A DNA stretch of 64,000 nt from Scandinavium goeteborgense. Lineage in GTDB: Bacteria > Pseudomonadota > Gammaproteobacteria > Enterobacterales > Enterobacteriaceae. The notes below the pieces were generated by a model that was not told the origin of the DNA, ran no database searches, and saw only the letters and a list, made by a program, of their open reading frames with translations. Of this stretch, positions 38,362-48,253 are shown in pieces; position 1 is the stretch's first letter, and each line of letters opens with the position of its first letter. Location of the stretch: contig NZ_CP054058.1 in NCBI RefSeq assembly GCF_003935895.2, forward strand, positions 1,240,001-1,304,000. The letters are read 5' to 3'. A program made the position numbers and the translations under genes.

Positions 38362-39375
38362 ATGTCTGAAGGCTGGAATATTGCCGTACTGGGCGCAACG
38401 GGTGCCGTAGGTGTTGCCCTGCTTGAAACTCTTGCAGAGCGTCAGTTCCCGGTGGGAGAGATTTACGGTCTGGCGCGTAGTGAAAGCGCGGGCGAATCCC
38501 TGCGCTACGAAGGTAAAACCGTGCGCGTGCAGGACGTTGCCGAGTTTGACTGGACTCAGGTTCAGCTGGCCTTTTTTGCCGCGGGCGTAGAAGCCTCTGC
38601 GGCCTGGGCTGATGAAGCCGCCAACGCGGGCTGTCTGGTGATTGATTTAAGCGGTTTGTTCGCGCTGGAGCCGGACGTTCCGCTGGTAGTGCCAGACGTG
38701 AACCCGTTTGCGCTGGCGGATTATCGCAACCGCAATATCGTGGCAGTGCCGGACAGCCTGACCAGCCAGCTGCTGACTGCGCTGAAGCCGCTGATCGACG
38801 ACGGTGGCCTGTCACGTATCGCAGTAACCAGCCTGATGTCGGCCTCTTCACAGGGCAAAAAAGCCGTCGATGCGTTGGCAGGACAGAGCGCCAAGCTGCT
38901 GAACGGCATTCCGATTGATGAAGATGATTTCTTCGGCCGTCAGTTAGCCTTCAACATGCTGCCTCTGCTGGTTGACCGTGAAGGCGGCATCGCCGAAGAA
39001 CGTCGTATTGTCGATCAGGCCCGCAAAATCATGCAGGACGAAGGTCTGATGATTTCGGCTCAGTGCGTACGTGCGCCGGTGTTTTACGGTCTGGCGCAGA
39101 TGGTCAGCTTCGAAGCGCTGCGCCCGCTGGCGGCAGAAGAAGCGCGCGATGCGTTCGAACGCACTGAAGATATCGCCCTGTCTGCGGATACGGATTTCCC
39201 GACTCAGGTGTCTGATGCTTCCGGCAGTTCGCACCTTTCTGTAGGCTGCGTGCGTAATGACTACGGCATGCCAGAGCAAATTCAGTTTTGGTCGGTGGCC
39301 GATAACGTCCGTTTTGGCGGTGCGCTGATGGCAGTGAAAATCGCTGAGAAACTGGTTCAGGAGTATATGTACTGA
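38362..39375 (+). CDS. usg: Usg, aspartate-semialdehyde dehydrogenase-like protein
   Basis: 337-residue paralogue of aspartate-semialdehyde dehydrogenase. The NADP-binding motif [14 protein letters not shown] (residues 11-24) is intact. Where true dehydrogenases have the catalytic cysteine (P-N-C-S/T), this protein reads VPDSLTSQ, with S132 at the cysteine position, so it is not expected to have that activity. E. coli Usg shows the same loss and its role is unknown. The stop overlaps the truA start (TGATG at 39373-39377). Confidence 0.94.
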   Translation: MSEGWNIAVLGATGAVGVALLETLAERQFPVGEIYGLARSESAGESLRYEGKTVRVQDVAEFDWTQVQLAFFAAGVEASAAWADEAANAGCLVIDLSGLFALEPDVPLVVPDVNPFALADYRNRNIVAVPDSLTSQLLTALKPLIDDGGLSRIAVTSLMSASSQGKKAVDALAGQSAKLLNGIPIDEDDFFGRQLAFNMLPLLVDREGGIAEERRIVDQARKIMQDEGLMISAQCVRAPVFYGLAQMVSFEALRPLAAEEARDAFERTEDIALSADTDFPTQVSDASGSSHLSVGCVRNDYGMPEQIQFWSVADNVRFGGALMAVKIAEKLVQEYMY

Positions 39376-40187
39376 TGTCTGAAGTGGAAGCGCTGCCGGT
39401 CATTAAAGTCGCGCTCGGCATTGAGTACGACGGCAGCAAATACTACGGCTGGCAACGGCAGAACGACGTGCGCAGCGTGCAGGAAAAGCTTGAAAAGGCG
39501 CTGACGCAGGTCGCGAACGAGCCGATTAGCGTGTACTGCGCGGGTCGAACCGACGCTGGCGTGCACGGCACCGGTCAGGTTGTGCATTTTGAAACGCGGG
39601 CGCAGCGCAAAGACGCGGCCTGGACGCTGGGGGTAAATGCGAATTTACCTAAAGACATCGCGGTGCGTTGGGTGAAAGCTGTGCCCGACGATTTCCACGC
39701 GCGTTTCAGCGCCACTGCTCGTCGGTATCGTTACATTATCTACAATCATCGTCTTCGCCCGGCGGTCTTAAGCCATGGCGTGACGCATTGTCACCAGGCG
39801 CTGGATGCCGAACGCATGCAGCGTGCGGCACAAAGCCTGCTGGGTGAGAATGACTTTACCTCGTTTCGAGCGGTCCAGTGCCAGTCGCGCACGCCGTGGC
39901 GAAACGTGATGCACATTAACGTTGAACGTTACGGTGCCTATGTGGTGGTGGATATCAAAGCGAATGCCTTTGTACATCATATGGTGCGGAATATTGTGGG
40001 CAGCCTGATGGAAGTGGGCGCCGGAAACCAGCCGGAGAGCTGGATTGCAGAGCTGTTGGAAGCGAAGGACAGAACGCTTGCAGCAGCGACGGCCAAAGCT
40101 GAAGGGCTGTATCTCGTTTCGGTGGATTATCCGGAACGATTCGACCTTCCTAAGCCGCCTATGGGCCCGCTATTTTTAGCGGACTGA
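39375..40187 (+). CDS. truA: tRNA pseudouridine synthase A (TruA)
   Basis: Converts uridines 38-40 of the tRNA anticodon stem to pseudouridine. 270 residues. The catalytic aspartate lies in [18 protein letters not shown] (about residue 60). Other TruA signatures: [16 protein letters not shown] near the N-terminus and [20 protein letters not shown] near residue 200. Translationally coupled to usg by a 1-base overlap, as in E. coli. dedA follows after 26 bp. Confidence 0.97.
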   Translation: MSEVEALPVIKVALGIEYDGSKYYGWQRQNDVRSVQEKLEKALTQVANEPISVYCAGRTDAGVHGTGQVVHFETRAQRKDAAWTLGVNANLPKDIAVRWVKAVPDDFHARFSATARRYRYIIYNHRLRPAVLSHGVTHCHQALDAERMQRAAQSLLGENDFTSFRAVQCQSRTPWRNVMHINVERYGAYVVVDIKANAFVHHMVRNIVGSLMEVGAGNQPESWIAELLEAKDRTLAAATAKAEGLYLVSVDYPERFDLPKPPMGPLFLAD

Positions 40188-40213
40188 ATGCAGTCACTTA
40201 AGGTTAAGTCACT

Positions 40214-40873
40214 ATGGATCTGATTCACTTTCTGATTGATTTTATTTTGCATATTGATGTGCATCTGGCTGAACTGGTCGCGCAGTACGGCGTCTGGATT
40301 TACGCTATTTTGTTCCTGATTTTGTTCTGTGAAACAGGGCTGGTAGTGACACCGTTCCTGCCAGGCGATTCACTGCTGTTTGTCGCCGGTGCGCTTTCTG
40401 CGCTGCCAACAAACGATCTGAACGTGCATTTGATGGTGGTATTGATGGTGATTGCGGCGATTGTCGGCGATGCCCTGAACTACACCATTGGTCGCGTGTT
40501 TGGCGAACGGTTGTTTAGCAATCCGAATTCGAAAATTTTCCGTCGTAGCTATCTCGATAAAACGCACCAGTTTTATGAAAAGCACGGTGGGAAGACCATC
40601 ATCCTCGCCCGTTTTGTGCCGATCGTCAGAACCTTCGCGCCGTTTGTGGCGGGAATGGGGCACATGTCCTATCGTCATTTTGCTGCGTATAACGTGATTG
40701 GTGCGCTGCTGTGGGTGCTGCTGTTTACCTACGCGGGCTATCTGTTCGGCGACTTGCCAATCGTGCAGGAAAACCTAAAACTGCTGATCGTGGCCATCAT
40801 CGTGCTGTCGGTTCTGCCAGGCGTTATCGAGATAATTCGCCACAAGCGTGCCGCAGCAAAGCAGGCTAAATAA
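40214..40873 (+). CDS. dedA: DedA family inner-membrane protein
   Basis: 219 residues, length of E. coli DedA. SNARE-assoc/DedA domain with [24 protein letters not shown] (residues 36-59) and the [22 protein letters not shown] segment, including the essential-type arginines. A reentrant loop and several helices are predicted. The DedA superfamily supports membrane homeostasis and lipid-carrier recycling; the specific task of DedA is not settled. Confidence 0.95.
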   Translation: MDLIHFLIDFILHIDVHLAELVAQYGVWIYAILFLILFCETGLVVTPFLPGDSLLFVAGALSALPTNDLNVHLMVVLMVIAAIVGDALNYTIGRVFGERLFSNPNSKIFRRSYLDKTHQFYEKHGGKTIILARFVPIVRTFAPFVAGMGHMSYRHFAAYNVIGALLWVLLFTYAGYLFGDLPIVQENLKLLIVAIIVLSVLPGVIEIIRHKRAAAKQAK

Positions 40874-41050
40874 TTACAGAGCCCGGAAAGTGGCGCAAAG
40901 TGGCACCGGTTAGACCACTTTTTTGTCCCATGTTCTGGGCTCTTATGTTTTAATGTGCAACATTTCATGGTCTGTAAGCCCTAAAAATGGCATTATTCGC
41001 CGCTTACAGCAAAAACTGGCATCGACCAGGTTCAGGCAGAAAGGTTATCA

Positions 41051-41965
41051 ATGAGCTGGATTGAACGAATTAAAAGCAACATAACCCCCACGCGCAAGGC
41101 GAGTATTCCGGAAGGGGTATGGACCAAATGTGACAGCTGCGGACAGGTTCTGTACCGCGCAGAGCTGGAGCGTAACCTGGAGGTTTGTCCGAAGTGCGAT
41201 CACCACATGCGTATGTCAGCGCGTAACCGCCTGCATAGCCTGATGGATGAAGGTACTCTGGTGGAGCTGGGTAGCGAGCTTGAGCCGAAAGATCTGCTGA
41301 AGTTCCGTGACTCTAAGAAATACAAAGATCGTCTGGCCTCTGCTCAGAAAGAAACCGGTGAGAAAGACGCGCTGGTGGTAATGAAGGGTACCCTGTTTGG
41401 TGCACCTGTTGTTGCCGCTGCCTTTGAGTTTTCCTTTATGGGTGGCTCGATGGGTTCTGTGGTTGGCGCTCGTTTCGTGCGTGCCGTTGAGTATGCACTG
41501 GAAAACAATTGCCCGATGGTGTGCTTCTCAGCCTCCGGCGGGGCGCGTATGCAGGAAGCGCTGATGTCACTGATGCAGATGGCGAAAACCTCTGCAGCGC
41601 TGGCTAAAATGCAGGAACGCGGTCTGCCATACATTTCTGTGCTGACCGACCCAACCATGGGTGGCGTGTCTGCAAGCTTTGCAATGCTGGGTGACCTCAA
41701 CATCGCTGAGCCGAAAGCACTGATCGGCTTTGCCGGTCCACGTGTTATCGAGCAGACCGTACGTGAAAAACTGCCGCCGGGGTTCCAGCGCAGTGAATTC
41801 CTTATCGAGAAAGGTGCGATCGACATGATCGTCCGTCGCCCTGAGATGCGCTTCAAGATTGCCAGCGTGCTGGCGAAGCTGATGAATCTCCCGGCACCGA
41901 ATCCGGATGCGCCGCTTGAAGAAGTGGTGGTACCGCCGGTACCGGATCAGGAACCAGAGGCCTGA
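41051..41965 (+). CDS. accD: Acetyl-CoA carboxylase carboxyltransferase subunit beta (AccD)
   Basis: Zinc-containing beta subunit of the carboxyltransferase that, with AccA, forms malonyl-CoA, the committed step of fatty-acid synthesis. 304 residues (E. coli 304). The four zinc cysteines form two CxxC pairs (KCDSCGQ at residues 26-32 and VCPKCDHH near residue 46). The crotonase-type core has [19 protein letters not shown] and [16 protein letters not shown]. Own promoter and own terminator. Confidence 0.97.
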   Translation: MSWIERIKSNITPTRKASIPEGVWTKCDSCGQVLYRAELERNLEVCPKCDHHMRMSARNRLHSLMDEGTLVELGSELEPKDLLKFRDSKKYKDRLASAQKETGEKDALVVMKGTLFGAPVVAAAFEFSFMGGSMGSVVGARFVRAVEYALENNCPMVCFSASGGARMQEALMSLMQMAKTSAALAKMQERGLPYISVLTDPTMGGVSASFAMLGDLNIAEPKALIGFAGPRVIEQTVREKLPPGFQRSEFLIEKGAIDMIVRRPEMRFKIASVLAKLMNLPAPNPDAPLEEVVVPPVPDQEPEA

Positions 41966-41970
41966 TAAAT

Positions 41971-42007
41971 GCAAAGGGCAGGGCCAGACGGCGCTGCCCT
42001 TTTTGCT
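41971..42007 (+). terminator. Intrinsic terminator of accD
   Basis: GCAAAGGGCAG, loop GGCCAGACGGCG, CTGCCCTTTTTGC (11-bp stem), just after the accD stop and 30 bp before folC. Confidence 0.85.
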
Positions 42008-42036
42008 TGTGCTAACCGTTAACTATCGCGGGTATC

Positions 42037-43305
42037 ATGGAAAAAGACATCACTCCACTCGCCACGTCGCCCCTCGCCGCGTGGCTTTCTTATCTGGAAC
42101 ACTTGCACAGCAAAACCATCGACCTGGGACTGGCGCGCGTCAGCGAGGTTGCGGGCCGAATGGGCGTGCTGAAACCCGCGCCGTTCGTCTTCACCGTCGC
42201 GGGCACTAACGGCAAAGGTACCACCTGCCGCACGCTGGAATCGGTGCTGATGGCCGCAGGCTTTAAGGTCGGCGTGTACAGCTCTCCGCACCTGGTTCGC
42301 TACACCGAACGCGTGCGTGTGCAGGGTGGCGAGCTGGCTGAATCTGCGCATACCGCGTCGTTTGCCGAAATCGAAAAGGCACGGGGCGAAATCTCCCTGA
42401 CTTACTTTGAATTTGGCACGCTGTCGGCGCTGTGGCTGTTTAAACAGGCGCAGCTGGACGTGGTCATTCTGGAAGTGGGACTCGGCGGACGTCTGGACGC
42501 AACCAATATTGTTGATGCCGACGTGGCGGTTGTCACCAGCATTGCACTCGACCATACCGACTGGCTGGGGCCGGACCGCGAAAGCATCGGCCGTGAAAAA
42601 GCCGGCGTGTTCCGCGGCGGTAAACCAGCGGTTGTCGGCGAACCGGATATGCCGCAGACCATTGCCGATGTCGCCACTGAAAAAGGCGCTGTGCTGCTGC
42701 GTCGTGGCGTTGACTGGCGTTATGAGGTCACGGGCGACAGCTGGACGTTCAGCGATGCGCAGGGCGAACTGAGTGCGCTGCCGTTACCGCAGGTGCCACA
42801 GCCCAATGCCGCGACGGCACTGGCGGCGTTGCGGGCGAGCGGGCTGGCTATAGGTGAGCAGGCATTGCGTGAAGGCATTCAGAACGCGATGCTGCCGGGC
42901 CGTTTTCACATCGTGAGCGAATCACCGCGTCTGATCCTCGACGTGGCGCACAACCCTCATGCGGCGGCGTATCTGGCGGAACGTCTGAAAATGCAGCCTT
43001 CAGCCGGGCGTACGCTGGCGGTGATTGGTATGCTTCATGATAAAGATATTGCCGGGACGCTGGCCTGTTTGTCGGACGTCGTCGACAGCTGGTATTGTGC
43101 CCCGCTGGAAGGCCCTCGTGGGGCAACGGCGGAACAGCTGGTGGAACATTTGCGCGATGGCGCAGTCTATGCCACTGTAGCGCAGGCGTGGCATGCCGCA
43201 ATGACGGATGCTGGCCCACAAGATACGGTGCTGGTGTGTGGTTCGTTCCACACGGTGGCTCATGTAATGGAAGAGATGGACGCGGGGAGAACCGGTGGCG
43301 AGTAA
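42037..43305 (+). CDS. folC: Bifunctional folylpolyglutamate synthase/dihydrofolate synthase FolC
   Basis: Joins glutamate to dihydropteroate and then extends the folate polyglutamate tail. 422 residues. The Mur-ligase-type ATP loop is FTVAGTNGKGTTCRTLE near residue 50; the family segments YTSPHL-like (VYSSPHLVRYTERVR), EVGLGGRLDATNIVD and TSIALDHTDWLG are present, and the C-terminal domain has ILDVAHNPHAA. The N-terminus is a little shorter or altered compared with E. coli. dedD starts inside its last codons. Confidence 0.96.
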   Translation: MEKDITPLATSPLAAWLSYLEHLHSKTIDLGLARVSEVAGRMGVLKPAPFVFTVAGTNGKGTTCRTLESVLMAAGFKVGVYSSPHLVRYTERVRVQGGELAESAHTASFAEIEKARGEISLTYFEFGTLSALWLFKQAQLDVVILEVGLGGRLDATNIVDADVAVVTSIALDHTDWLGPDRESIGREKAGVFRGGKPAVVGEPDMPQTIADVATEKGAVLLRRGVDWRYEVTGDSWTFSDAQGELSALPLPQVPQPNAATALAALRASGLAIGEQALREGIQNAMLPGRFHIVSESPRLILDVAHNPHAAAYLAERLKMQPSAGRTLAVIGMLHDKDIAGTLACLSDVVDSWYCAPLEGPRGATAEQLVEHLRDGAVYATVAQAWHAAMTDAGPQDTVLVCGSFHTVAHVMEEMDAGRTGGE

Positions 43306-43996
43306 GTTTCAGAATCGTTTAGTCGGAACCATTGCGCTGGTGGCACTGGGGGTTATCGTGCTTCCAGGTCTGCTGGATGGTCAGAAGAAGCATTATCAGG
43401 ATGAGTTCGCGGCAATTCCCCTGGTCCCTAAACCGGGCGATAAAGAAGAGCCGGATATGCTGCCAGCGGTTACGCAGGCGCTGCCTTCTCAGCCTCCGGA
43501 AGGGGCGGCGGAAGAGGTCAGGGCGGGTGATGCAGCAGCACCATCGCTTGAGACGTCGCGCTATGCGGCGAACAGCGGCGCGAATGAAATAGATGATGCC
43601 GCGCAGTCGGCACCCAAACCGGTTGCTCCGAAGCCTCAGGTTCAGACGCAAACCAGACCACAGCGTGATACCACCAACGCGCAGTCAGCAGCCGCGACGC
43701 AAGCGCCGCCTGCTCAGCCGAAGTCTGTTGCCGAAGACAAACCGGCTCCGACCGGCAAAGCCTACGTCGTACAGCTCGGTGCGTTGAAGAATGCCGACAA
43801 GGTTAATGAGATTGTCAGCAAACTGCGCGGCGGCGGGTACCGCGTCTTTACCGCGCCGTCTACGCCGGTGCAGGGTAAAATTACCCGCATTCTGGTAGGG
43901 CCGGACGCGTCGAAGGACAAGATGAAAGGTTCGCTTGGCGAGCTGAAACAGCTGTCAGGTCTGAACGGTGTGGTAATGGGCTACAGCCCGAATTGA
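43295..43996 (+). CDS. dedD: DedD, SPOR-domain cell division protein
   Basis: 233 residues from a GTG at 43295 that overlaps the folC stop by 11 bp. Short cytoplasmic N-terminus, one membrane anchor (LVGTIALVALGVIVLPGLL), a long Pro/Ala/Gln-rich periplasmic linker (residues about 50-155) and a C-terminal SPOR domain (KAYVVQLGALKNADKVNEIV; KITRILVGPDASKDKMKG) that binds denuded septal peptidoglycan. The linker differs in composition from that of E. coli, as is common. Septal localisation is expected from the family. Confidence 0.95.
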   Translation: MASKFQNRLVGTIALVALGVIVLPGLLDGQKKHYQDEFAAIPLVPKPGDKEEPDMLPAVTQALPSQPPEGAAEEVRAGDAAAPSLETSRYAANSGANEIDDAAQSAPKPVAPKPQVQTQTRPQRDTTNAQSAAATQAPPAQPKSVAEDKPAPTGKAYVVQLGALKNADKVNEIVSKLRGGGYRVFTAPSTPVQGKITRILVGPDASKDKMKGSLGELKQLSGLNGVVMGYSPN

Positions 43997-44142
43997 TCTT
44001 AAGTTTCCCGGCGGACCGTCGGGAATACAACGAAATCGATGAAAATCGACTGGGCTGAAAGTGCCCTCAGAGGCCAAAAGCTCAAGCGGCGTTGAACATT
44101 TTTTCAGCGCCATTTTTATTTGGGCGGGGAAAGGAATTCCCT

Positions 44143-44158
44143 ACGCAAACGTTTTCTT
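44143..44158. promoter_or_regulatory. PurR operator upstream of cvpA-purF
   Basis: ACGCAAACGTTTTCTT is a near-perfect PurR box (ACGCAAACGTTTNCGT), 57 bp before cvpA, in the position known for the E. coli cvpA-purF operon, which is repressed by PurR with hypoxanthine or guanine. Confidence 0.9.
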
Positions 44159-44214
44159 TTTCTGTTAGAATTCGCCCCGAACTGGACGACAGGGCGTAAA
44201 ATCGTGGGACAACT

Positions 44215-44703
44215 ATGGTCTGGATTGATTACGCCATTATTGCGGTGATTGGTTTTTCTTGTTTGGTAAGCCTCATCCGCGGCTTTGTTCGTGAAGCATT
44301 GTCACTGGTAACATGGGGTTGTGCTTTCTTTGTTGCCAGTCATTACTACACTTATCTGTCTGTCTGGTTTACGGGCTTTGAAGACGAACTGGTTCGAAAC
44401 GGGATTGCTATCGCGCTGCTCTTTGTCGCGACGCTAATTGTCGGTGCTATCGTTAACTACGTTATCGGTACGTTGGTAGAAAAGACGGGCCTGTCGGGAA
44501 CCGACAGGGTTCTTGGGATCTGTTTTGGTGCGCTGCGTGGAGTATTGATCGTCGCCGCCATACTGTTTTTCCTCGATACCTTTACCGGCTTTTCGAAAAG
44601 CGACGACTGGCAAAAATCTCAGCTGATCCCTCAGTTCAGCGTCGTCATCAGAATGTTCTTTGACTATCTGCAAAGCTCGTCAAGTTTCTTGCCCAAAGCA
44701 TAA
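44215..44703 (+). CDS. cvpA: Colicin V production protein CvpA
   Basis: 162-residue inner-membrane protein with four hydrophobic helices (WIDYAIIAVIGFSCLVSLI at the N-terminus). The CvpA signature RGFVREALSLVTWGCAFFVA is present, and a second conserved region is KTGLSGTDRVLGICFGALRGVLI. Needed for colicin V export in E. coli and for bile-salt resistance in enteric pathogens; its molecular function is not known. Cotranscribed with purF, 33 bp downstream, under the PurR operator. Confidence 0.95.
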   Translation: MVWIDYAIIAVIGFSCLVSLIRGFVREALSLVTWGCAFFVASHYYTYLSVWFTGFEDELVRNGIAIALLFVATLIVGAIVNYVIGTLVEKTGLSGTDRVLGICFGALRGVLIVAAILFFLDTFTGFSKSDDWQKSQLIPQFSVVIRMFFDYLQSSSSFLPKA

Positions 44704-44736
44704 GCTTTGGGGAGTTCTGAACGAGGAAAATGACGT

Positions 44737-46254
44737 ATGTGCGGTATTGTCGGTATCGCCGGTGTTATGCCGGTAAACCAGTCGATTTATGACGCGTTAA
44801 CGGTGCTTCAGCACCGTGGGCAGGATGCCGCGGGCATCATCACCATTGATGCAAACAACTGCTTCCGTTTGCGTAAAGCTAACGGTCTGGTGAGCGATGT
44901 GTTTGGCGCCGTGCATATGCAGCGCCTGCAGGGCAATATGGGTATCGGCCACGTCCGTTACCCAACCGCCGGCAGCTCAAGCGCGTCTGAGGCTCAACCT
45001 TTCTACGTTAACTCACCTTATGGCATTACCCTTGCGCACAATGGCAATTTGACCAATGCTCACGAGCTGCGCAAAAAGCTGTTCGAAGAAAAGCGCCGCC
45101 ATATCAACACCACCTCCGATTCTGAAATTCTGCTGAACATCTTCGCCAGCGAGCTGGACAACTTCCGCCACTATCCGCTCGAAGCTGACAACATTTTCGC
45201 CGCGATTGCCGCGACGAATCGTCAGATTCGCGGGGCGTACGCCTGTGTGGCGATGATTATCGGGCATGGCATGGTGGCTTTCCGCGACCCTAACGGCATT
45301 CGCCCGCTGGTGCTCGGCAAGCGTGATATCGGCGATGGTCGTACCGAATACATGGTGGCGTCCGAAAGCGTCGCGCTCGACACGCTGGGCTTTGAATTCC
45401 TGCGTGACGTGGCGCCAGGCGAAGCAATTTACATCACCGAAAAAGGCCAGCTGTTCACCCGTCAGTGCGCTGACAACCCGGTGAGCAATCCGTGCCTGTT
45501 CGAATATGTTTACTTCGCCCGTCCGGACTCGTTCATCGACAAGATTTCCGTCTACAGTGCGCGCGTGAATATGGGCACCAAGCTCGGTGAGAAAATTGCC
45601 CGCGAGTGGGAAGATCTGGATATCGACGTGGTTATTCCGATTCCGGAAACCTCTTGCGATATCGCGCTGGAAATTGCCCGCATTCTGAACAAGCCGTATC
45701 GTCAGGGTTTTGTGAAAAACCGCTACGTGGGTCGTACGTTCATCATGCCGGGCCAGCAGTTGCGCCGTAAATCGGTGCGCCGTAAACTGAACGCCAACCG
45801 TGCAGAGTTCCGTGATAAAAACGTGCTGCTGGTGGACGATTCCATCGTGCGCGGTACGACGTCAGAGCAGATCATCGAGATGGCGCGCGAAGCCGGTGCG
45901 AAGAAAGTGTATCTGGCCTCTGCCGCCCCGGAAATTCGTTTCCCGAACGTCTACGGAATCGATATGCCGAGCGCCACTGAGCTGATCGCTCACGGTCGTG
46001 AAGTGGATGAGATCCGCCAGATTATCGGCGCCGACGGTTTGATTTTCCAGGATCTAAACGATCTGATTGACGCGGTTCGCGCTGAGAATCCGGATATTCA
46101 GCAGTTTGAATGCTCGGTATTCAACGGCGTGTACGTCACCAAAGACGTGAACCAGCAATACCTCGATTATCTCGACACCCTGCGTAATGACGACAGCAAA
46201 GCGCTGGCGCGTCAGAACGAAGTGGAAAGCCTTGAGATGCATAACGAAGGTTAA
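44737..46254 (+). CDS. purF: Amidophosphoribosyltransferase PurF
   Basis: First committed enzyme of purine synthesis: PRPP plus glutamine to phosphoribosylamine. 505 residues. The N-terminal glutaminase nucleophile is C2 ([10 protein letters not shown], so the methionine must be removed). The Ntn domain shows [13 protein letters not shown] and [14 protein letters not shown]. The PRTase domain carries the PRPP loop [20 protein letters not shown] near residue 365. The SD GAGGAAAATGAC precedes the start. A terminator follows the stop. Confidence 0.97.
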   Translation: MCGIVGIAGVMPVNQSIYDALTVLQHRGQDAAGIITIDANNCFRLRKANGLVSDVFGAVHMQRLQGNMGIGHVRYPTAGSSSASEAQPFYVNSPYGITLAHNGNLTNAHELRKKLFEEKRRHINTTSDSEILLNIFASELDNFRHYPLEADNIFAAIAATNRQIRGAYACVAMIIGHGMVAFRDPNGIRPLVLGKRDIGDGRTEYMVASESVALDTLGFEFLRDVAPGEAIYITEKGQLFTRQCADNPVSNPCLFEYVYFARPDSFIDKISVYSARVNMGTKLGEKIAREWEDLDIDVVIPIPETSCDIALEIARILNKPYRQGFVKNRYVGRTFIMPGQQLRRKSVRRKLNANRAEFRDKNVLLVDDSIVRGTTSEQIIEMAREAGAKKVYLASAAPEIRFPNVYGIDMPSATELIAHGREVDEIRQIIGADGLIFQDLNDLIDAVRAENPDIQQFECSVFNGVYVTKDVNQQYLDYLDTLRNDDSKALARQNEVESLEMHNEG

Positions 46255-46262
46255 TCGTCTCC

Positions 46263-46291
46263 ACGCCCTCTCGTACTGAGAGGGCGTCTTT
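46263..46291 (+). terminator. Intrinsic terminator of cvpA-purF
   Basis: ACGCCCTCTC, short loop, GAGAGGGCGT followed by CTTTCC, 8 bp after the purF stop. Confidence 0.8.
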
Positions 46292-46351
46292 CCTTGCAAC
46301 TCCCTCTAAATTCCGGCAAAGTCAGGCCCAGTACGAAGACAGGGCGGAATC

Positions 46352-46924
46352 ATGAAACGACTCATTATTGGAATTTCCGGTGCCAGCGGCGCTATCTATG
46401 GCGTACGGCTGTTGCAGGTGCTGCGCGACGTCGCAGAGGTGGAAACCCATTTGGTGATGAGTCAGGCCGCGCGACAAACGCTGGCTCTCGAAACTGATTT
46501 CTCTTTACGTGAAGTGCAGGCGCTCGCCAATGTCGTTCACGATGCGCGTGATATCGCCGCCAGTATCTCCTCGGGTTCGTTTAAAACCGACGGAATGGTT
46601 ATCCTTCCTTGCTCCATAAAAACCCTCTCAGGCATCGTCCACAGCTACACCGATGGTTTACTGACCCGCGCCGCTGACGTGGTGCTGAAAGAGCGCCGTC
46701 GCCTGGTGCTTTGCGTGCGCGAAACGCCGCTGCATTTGGGGCATTTACGACTGATGACGCAGGCGGCTGAAATTGGCGCGATCATTATGCCGCCTGTTCC
46801 GGCGTTTTATCACCGGCCGCAAACGCTGGATGACGTGATTGATCAAACGGTTAATCGCGTATTGGATCAGTTTGATATCACCCTGCCAAAAGAGCTTTTC
46901 ACCCGCTGGCAAGGCGCGGAATAG
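46352..46924 (+). CDS. ubiX: Flavin prenyltransferase UbiX
   Basis: 190-residue flavoprotein that attaches a dimethylallyl group to FMN to make the prenylated cofactor used by the decarboxylase UbiD in ubiquinone synthesis. N-terminal FMN-binding motif IGISGASGAIYGVRLLQVL; the conserved segments LPCSIKTLSGIVHSYTDGLLTRAADVVLKE and MPPVPAFYHRPQTLDD. Length as in E. coli (189). It lies in the usual place between purF and argT. Confidence 0.95.
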   Translation: MKRLIIGISGASGAIYGVRLLQVLRDVAEVETHLVMSQAARQTLALETDFSLREVQALANVVHDARDIAASISSGSFKTDGMVILPCSIKTLSGIVHSYTDGLLTRAADVVLKERRRLVLCVRETPLHLGHLRLMTQAAEIGAIIMPPVPAFYHRPQTLDDVIDQTVNRVLDQFDITLPKELFTRWQGAE

Positions 46925-46925
46925 G

Positions 46926-46942
46926 TGCACTAAGATAGTGCA
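46926..46942. promoter_or_regulatory. NtrC-like enhancer site for argT
   Basis: Palindrome TGCACTAAGATAGTGCA (NtrC consensus TGCACCnnnnTGGTGCA), directly after the ubiX stop and about 190 bp upstream of the sigma-54 promoter. A further half-site TGGTGCA lies at 46949-46955. Confidence 0.7.
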
Positions 46943-47128
46943 TCTTTATGGTGCATGCGGAGTCATCCGACGATTTTGCAATCCCGATCAAATCCTCAAC
47001 ATTTAATCCCTCTTTTCGCTGTTTAGCGCTGCGGTTTATCCGTTAGAGCTGTTATCTTTCAATCTTAAGACAACTCTGCAACTATTCATTAACACATTTA
47101 ACGCTGTTTTTTTGAGCAGATGTTTAGG

Positions 47129-47144
47129 TGGCATAAAACGTGCA
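47129..47144 (+). promoter_or_regulatory. Sigma-54 promoter of argT
   Basis: TGGCATAAAACGTGCA: -24 GG and -12 GC elements 12 nt apart, matching the sigma-54 consensus TGGCAC-N5-TTGCA, 72 bp before the start codon. E. coli and Salmonella argT are Ntr-regulated. Confidence 0.82.
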
Positions 47145-47216
47145 GGGCTGTCTCGCAACACACAACACGATTGATTACATAACACGCAACTGCATCACGA
47201 CACTTAAGGGTAATGT

Positions 47217-47999
47217 ATGAAGAAGACGGTTCTGGCTCTCTCTTTAATGCTGGGGATCAGCAGTGCTTCCAGCGCATTTGCCGCGCTGCCGCAGACTGTT
47301 CGTATCGGTACCGACGCCACTTACGCGCCGTTCTCATCCAAGGATGCGAAAGGAGATTTCGTCGGCTTTGATATCGATTTGGGTAACGAAATGTGCAAGC
47401 GCATGCAGGTGAAATGTACCTGGGTTGGCATCGATTTTGACTCCCTGATCCCGTCTCTGAAGGCGAAGAAAATCGACGCCATCATCTCCTCTTTGTCGAT
47501 CACCGAAAAGCGCCAGCAGGAAATCGGCTTCTCTGACAAGCTGTACGCCGCTGACTCTCGCCTGATCGCCGCCAAAGGTTCTCCGATTGTCCCAACGCTG
47601 GATTCGCTGAAAGGCAAACACGTGGGCGTGCTGCAAGGCTCTACACAGGAAACCTATGCCAACGAAAACTGGCGTAGCAAAGGCATTGATGTGGTGGCCT
47701 ATCAGAACCAGGATCTTATCTATTCTGACCTCTCCGCAGGACGCCTCGACGCTGCCTTCCAGGACGAAGTCGCCGCCAGCGAAGGCTTCCTGAAACAGCC
47801 AGCCGGTAAAGATTACGCCTTTGCTGGCCCGTCCGTTAAAGACAAGAAATACTTTGGCGACGGCACCGGCGTGGGCCTGCGTAAAGACGATACCGAGCTG
47901 AAAGCTGCCTTCGACAAAGCACTCGACGGACTGCGTAAAGATGGCACCTACGACAAGATGGCGAAGAAGTATTTCGACTTCAACGTCTACGGTGACTAA
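47217..47999 (+). CDS. argT: Lysine/arginine/ornithine-binding periplasmic protein ArgT
   Basis: 260-residue family 3 solute-binding protein. Signal peptide [22 protein letters not shown], mature start ALPQTVRIG. The signature [14 protein letters not shown] (residues about 50-63) and the ligand-site region [26 protein letters not shown] are conserved. It delivers basic amino acids to the HisQMP membrane complex, sharing it with HisJ. Its own sigma-54 promoter and NtrC-like site indicate induction on nitrogen limitation. Confidence 0.96.
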   Translation: MKKTVLALSLMLGISSASSAFAALPQTVRIGTDATYAPFSSKDAKGDFVGFDIDLGNEMCKRMQVKCTWVGIDFDSLIPSLKAKKIDAIISSLSITEKRQQEIGFSDKLYAADSRLIAAKGSPIVPTLDSLKGKHVGVLQGSTQETYANENWRSKGIDVVAYQNQDLIYSDLSAGRLDAAFQDEVAASEGFLKQPAGKDYAFAGPSVKDKKYFGDGTGVGLRKDDTELKAAFDKALDGLRKDGTYDKMAKKYFDFNVYGD

Positions 48000-48008
48000 G
48001 ACTGCACT

Positions 48009-48030
48009 GGCCCGGGAAACCGGGCCTTTC
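48009..48030 (+). terminator. Hairpin between argT and hisJ
   Basis: GGCCCGG, tetraloop GAAA, CCGGGCC, TTTC, 9 bp after argT. The short T-run fits partial termination that lowers read-through into hisJ. Confidence 0.7.
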
Positions 48031-48083
48031 GGGCTGAGCAGTTATCTATACATGTGTGGCATAACGACATAATGCTTATTGCT

Positions 48084-48111
48084 GGTGCAATAAATGCACC
48101 GAAATGGTGCG
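48084..48111. promoter_or_regulatory. Overlapping NtrC-like sites upstream of hisJ
   Basis: Three alternating half-sites: GGTGCA-ATAAA-TGCACC (48084-48100) and TGCACC-GAAAT-GGTGCG (48095-48111) share the middle arm. The second is nearly the ideal NtrC box. They lie 80-107 bp upstream of the hisJ sigma-54 promoter. Confidence 0.75.
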
Positions 48112-48190
48112 CGATTGCATAGTTAAGCAGTATTAATGCAAAAAACTGCGTGTATGCCCCGATTACCTTTTGCCTTATCCGCATAAAAGG

Positions 48191-48206
48191 TGGCACGATA
48201 ACTGCT
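48191..48206 (+). promoter_or_regulatory. Sigma-54 promoter of hisJQMP
   Basis: TGGCACGATAACTGCT with exact -24 GG/-12 GC spacing, 48 bp before hisJ. Confidence 0.82.
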
Positions 48207-48253
48207 CTGATACTTCTGATTACCCGTTAAATGACAGTCTGTTGAGGATAGTT

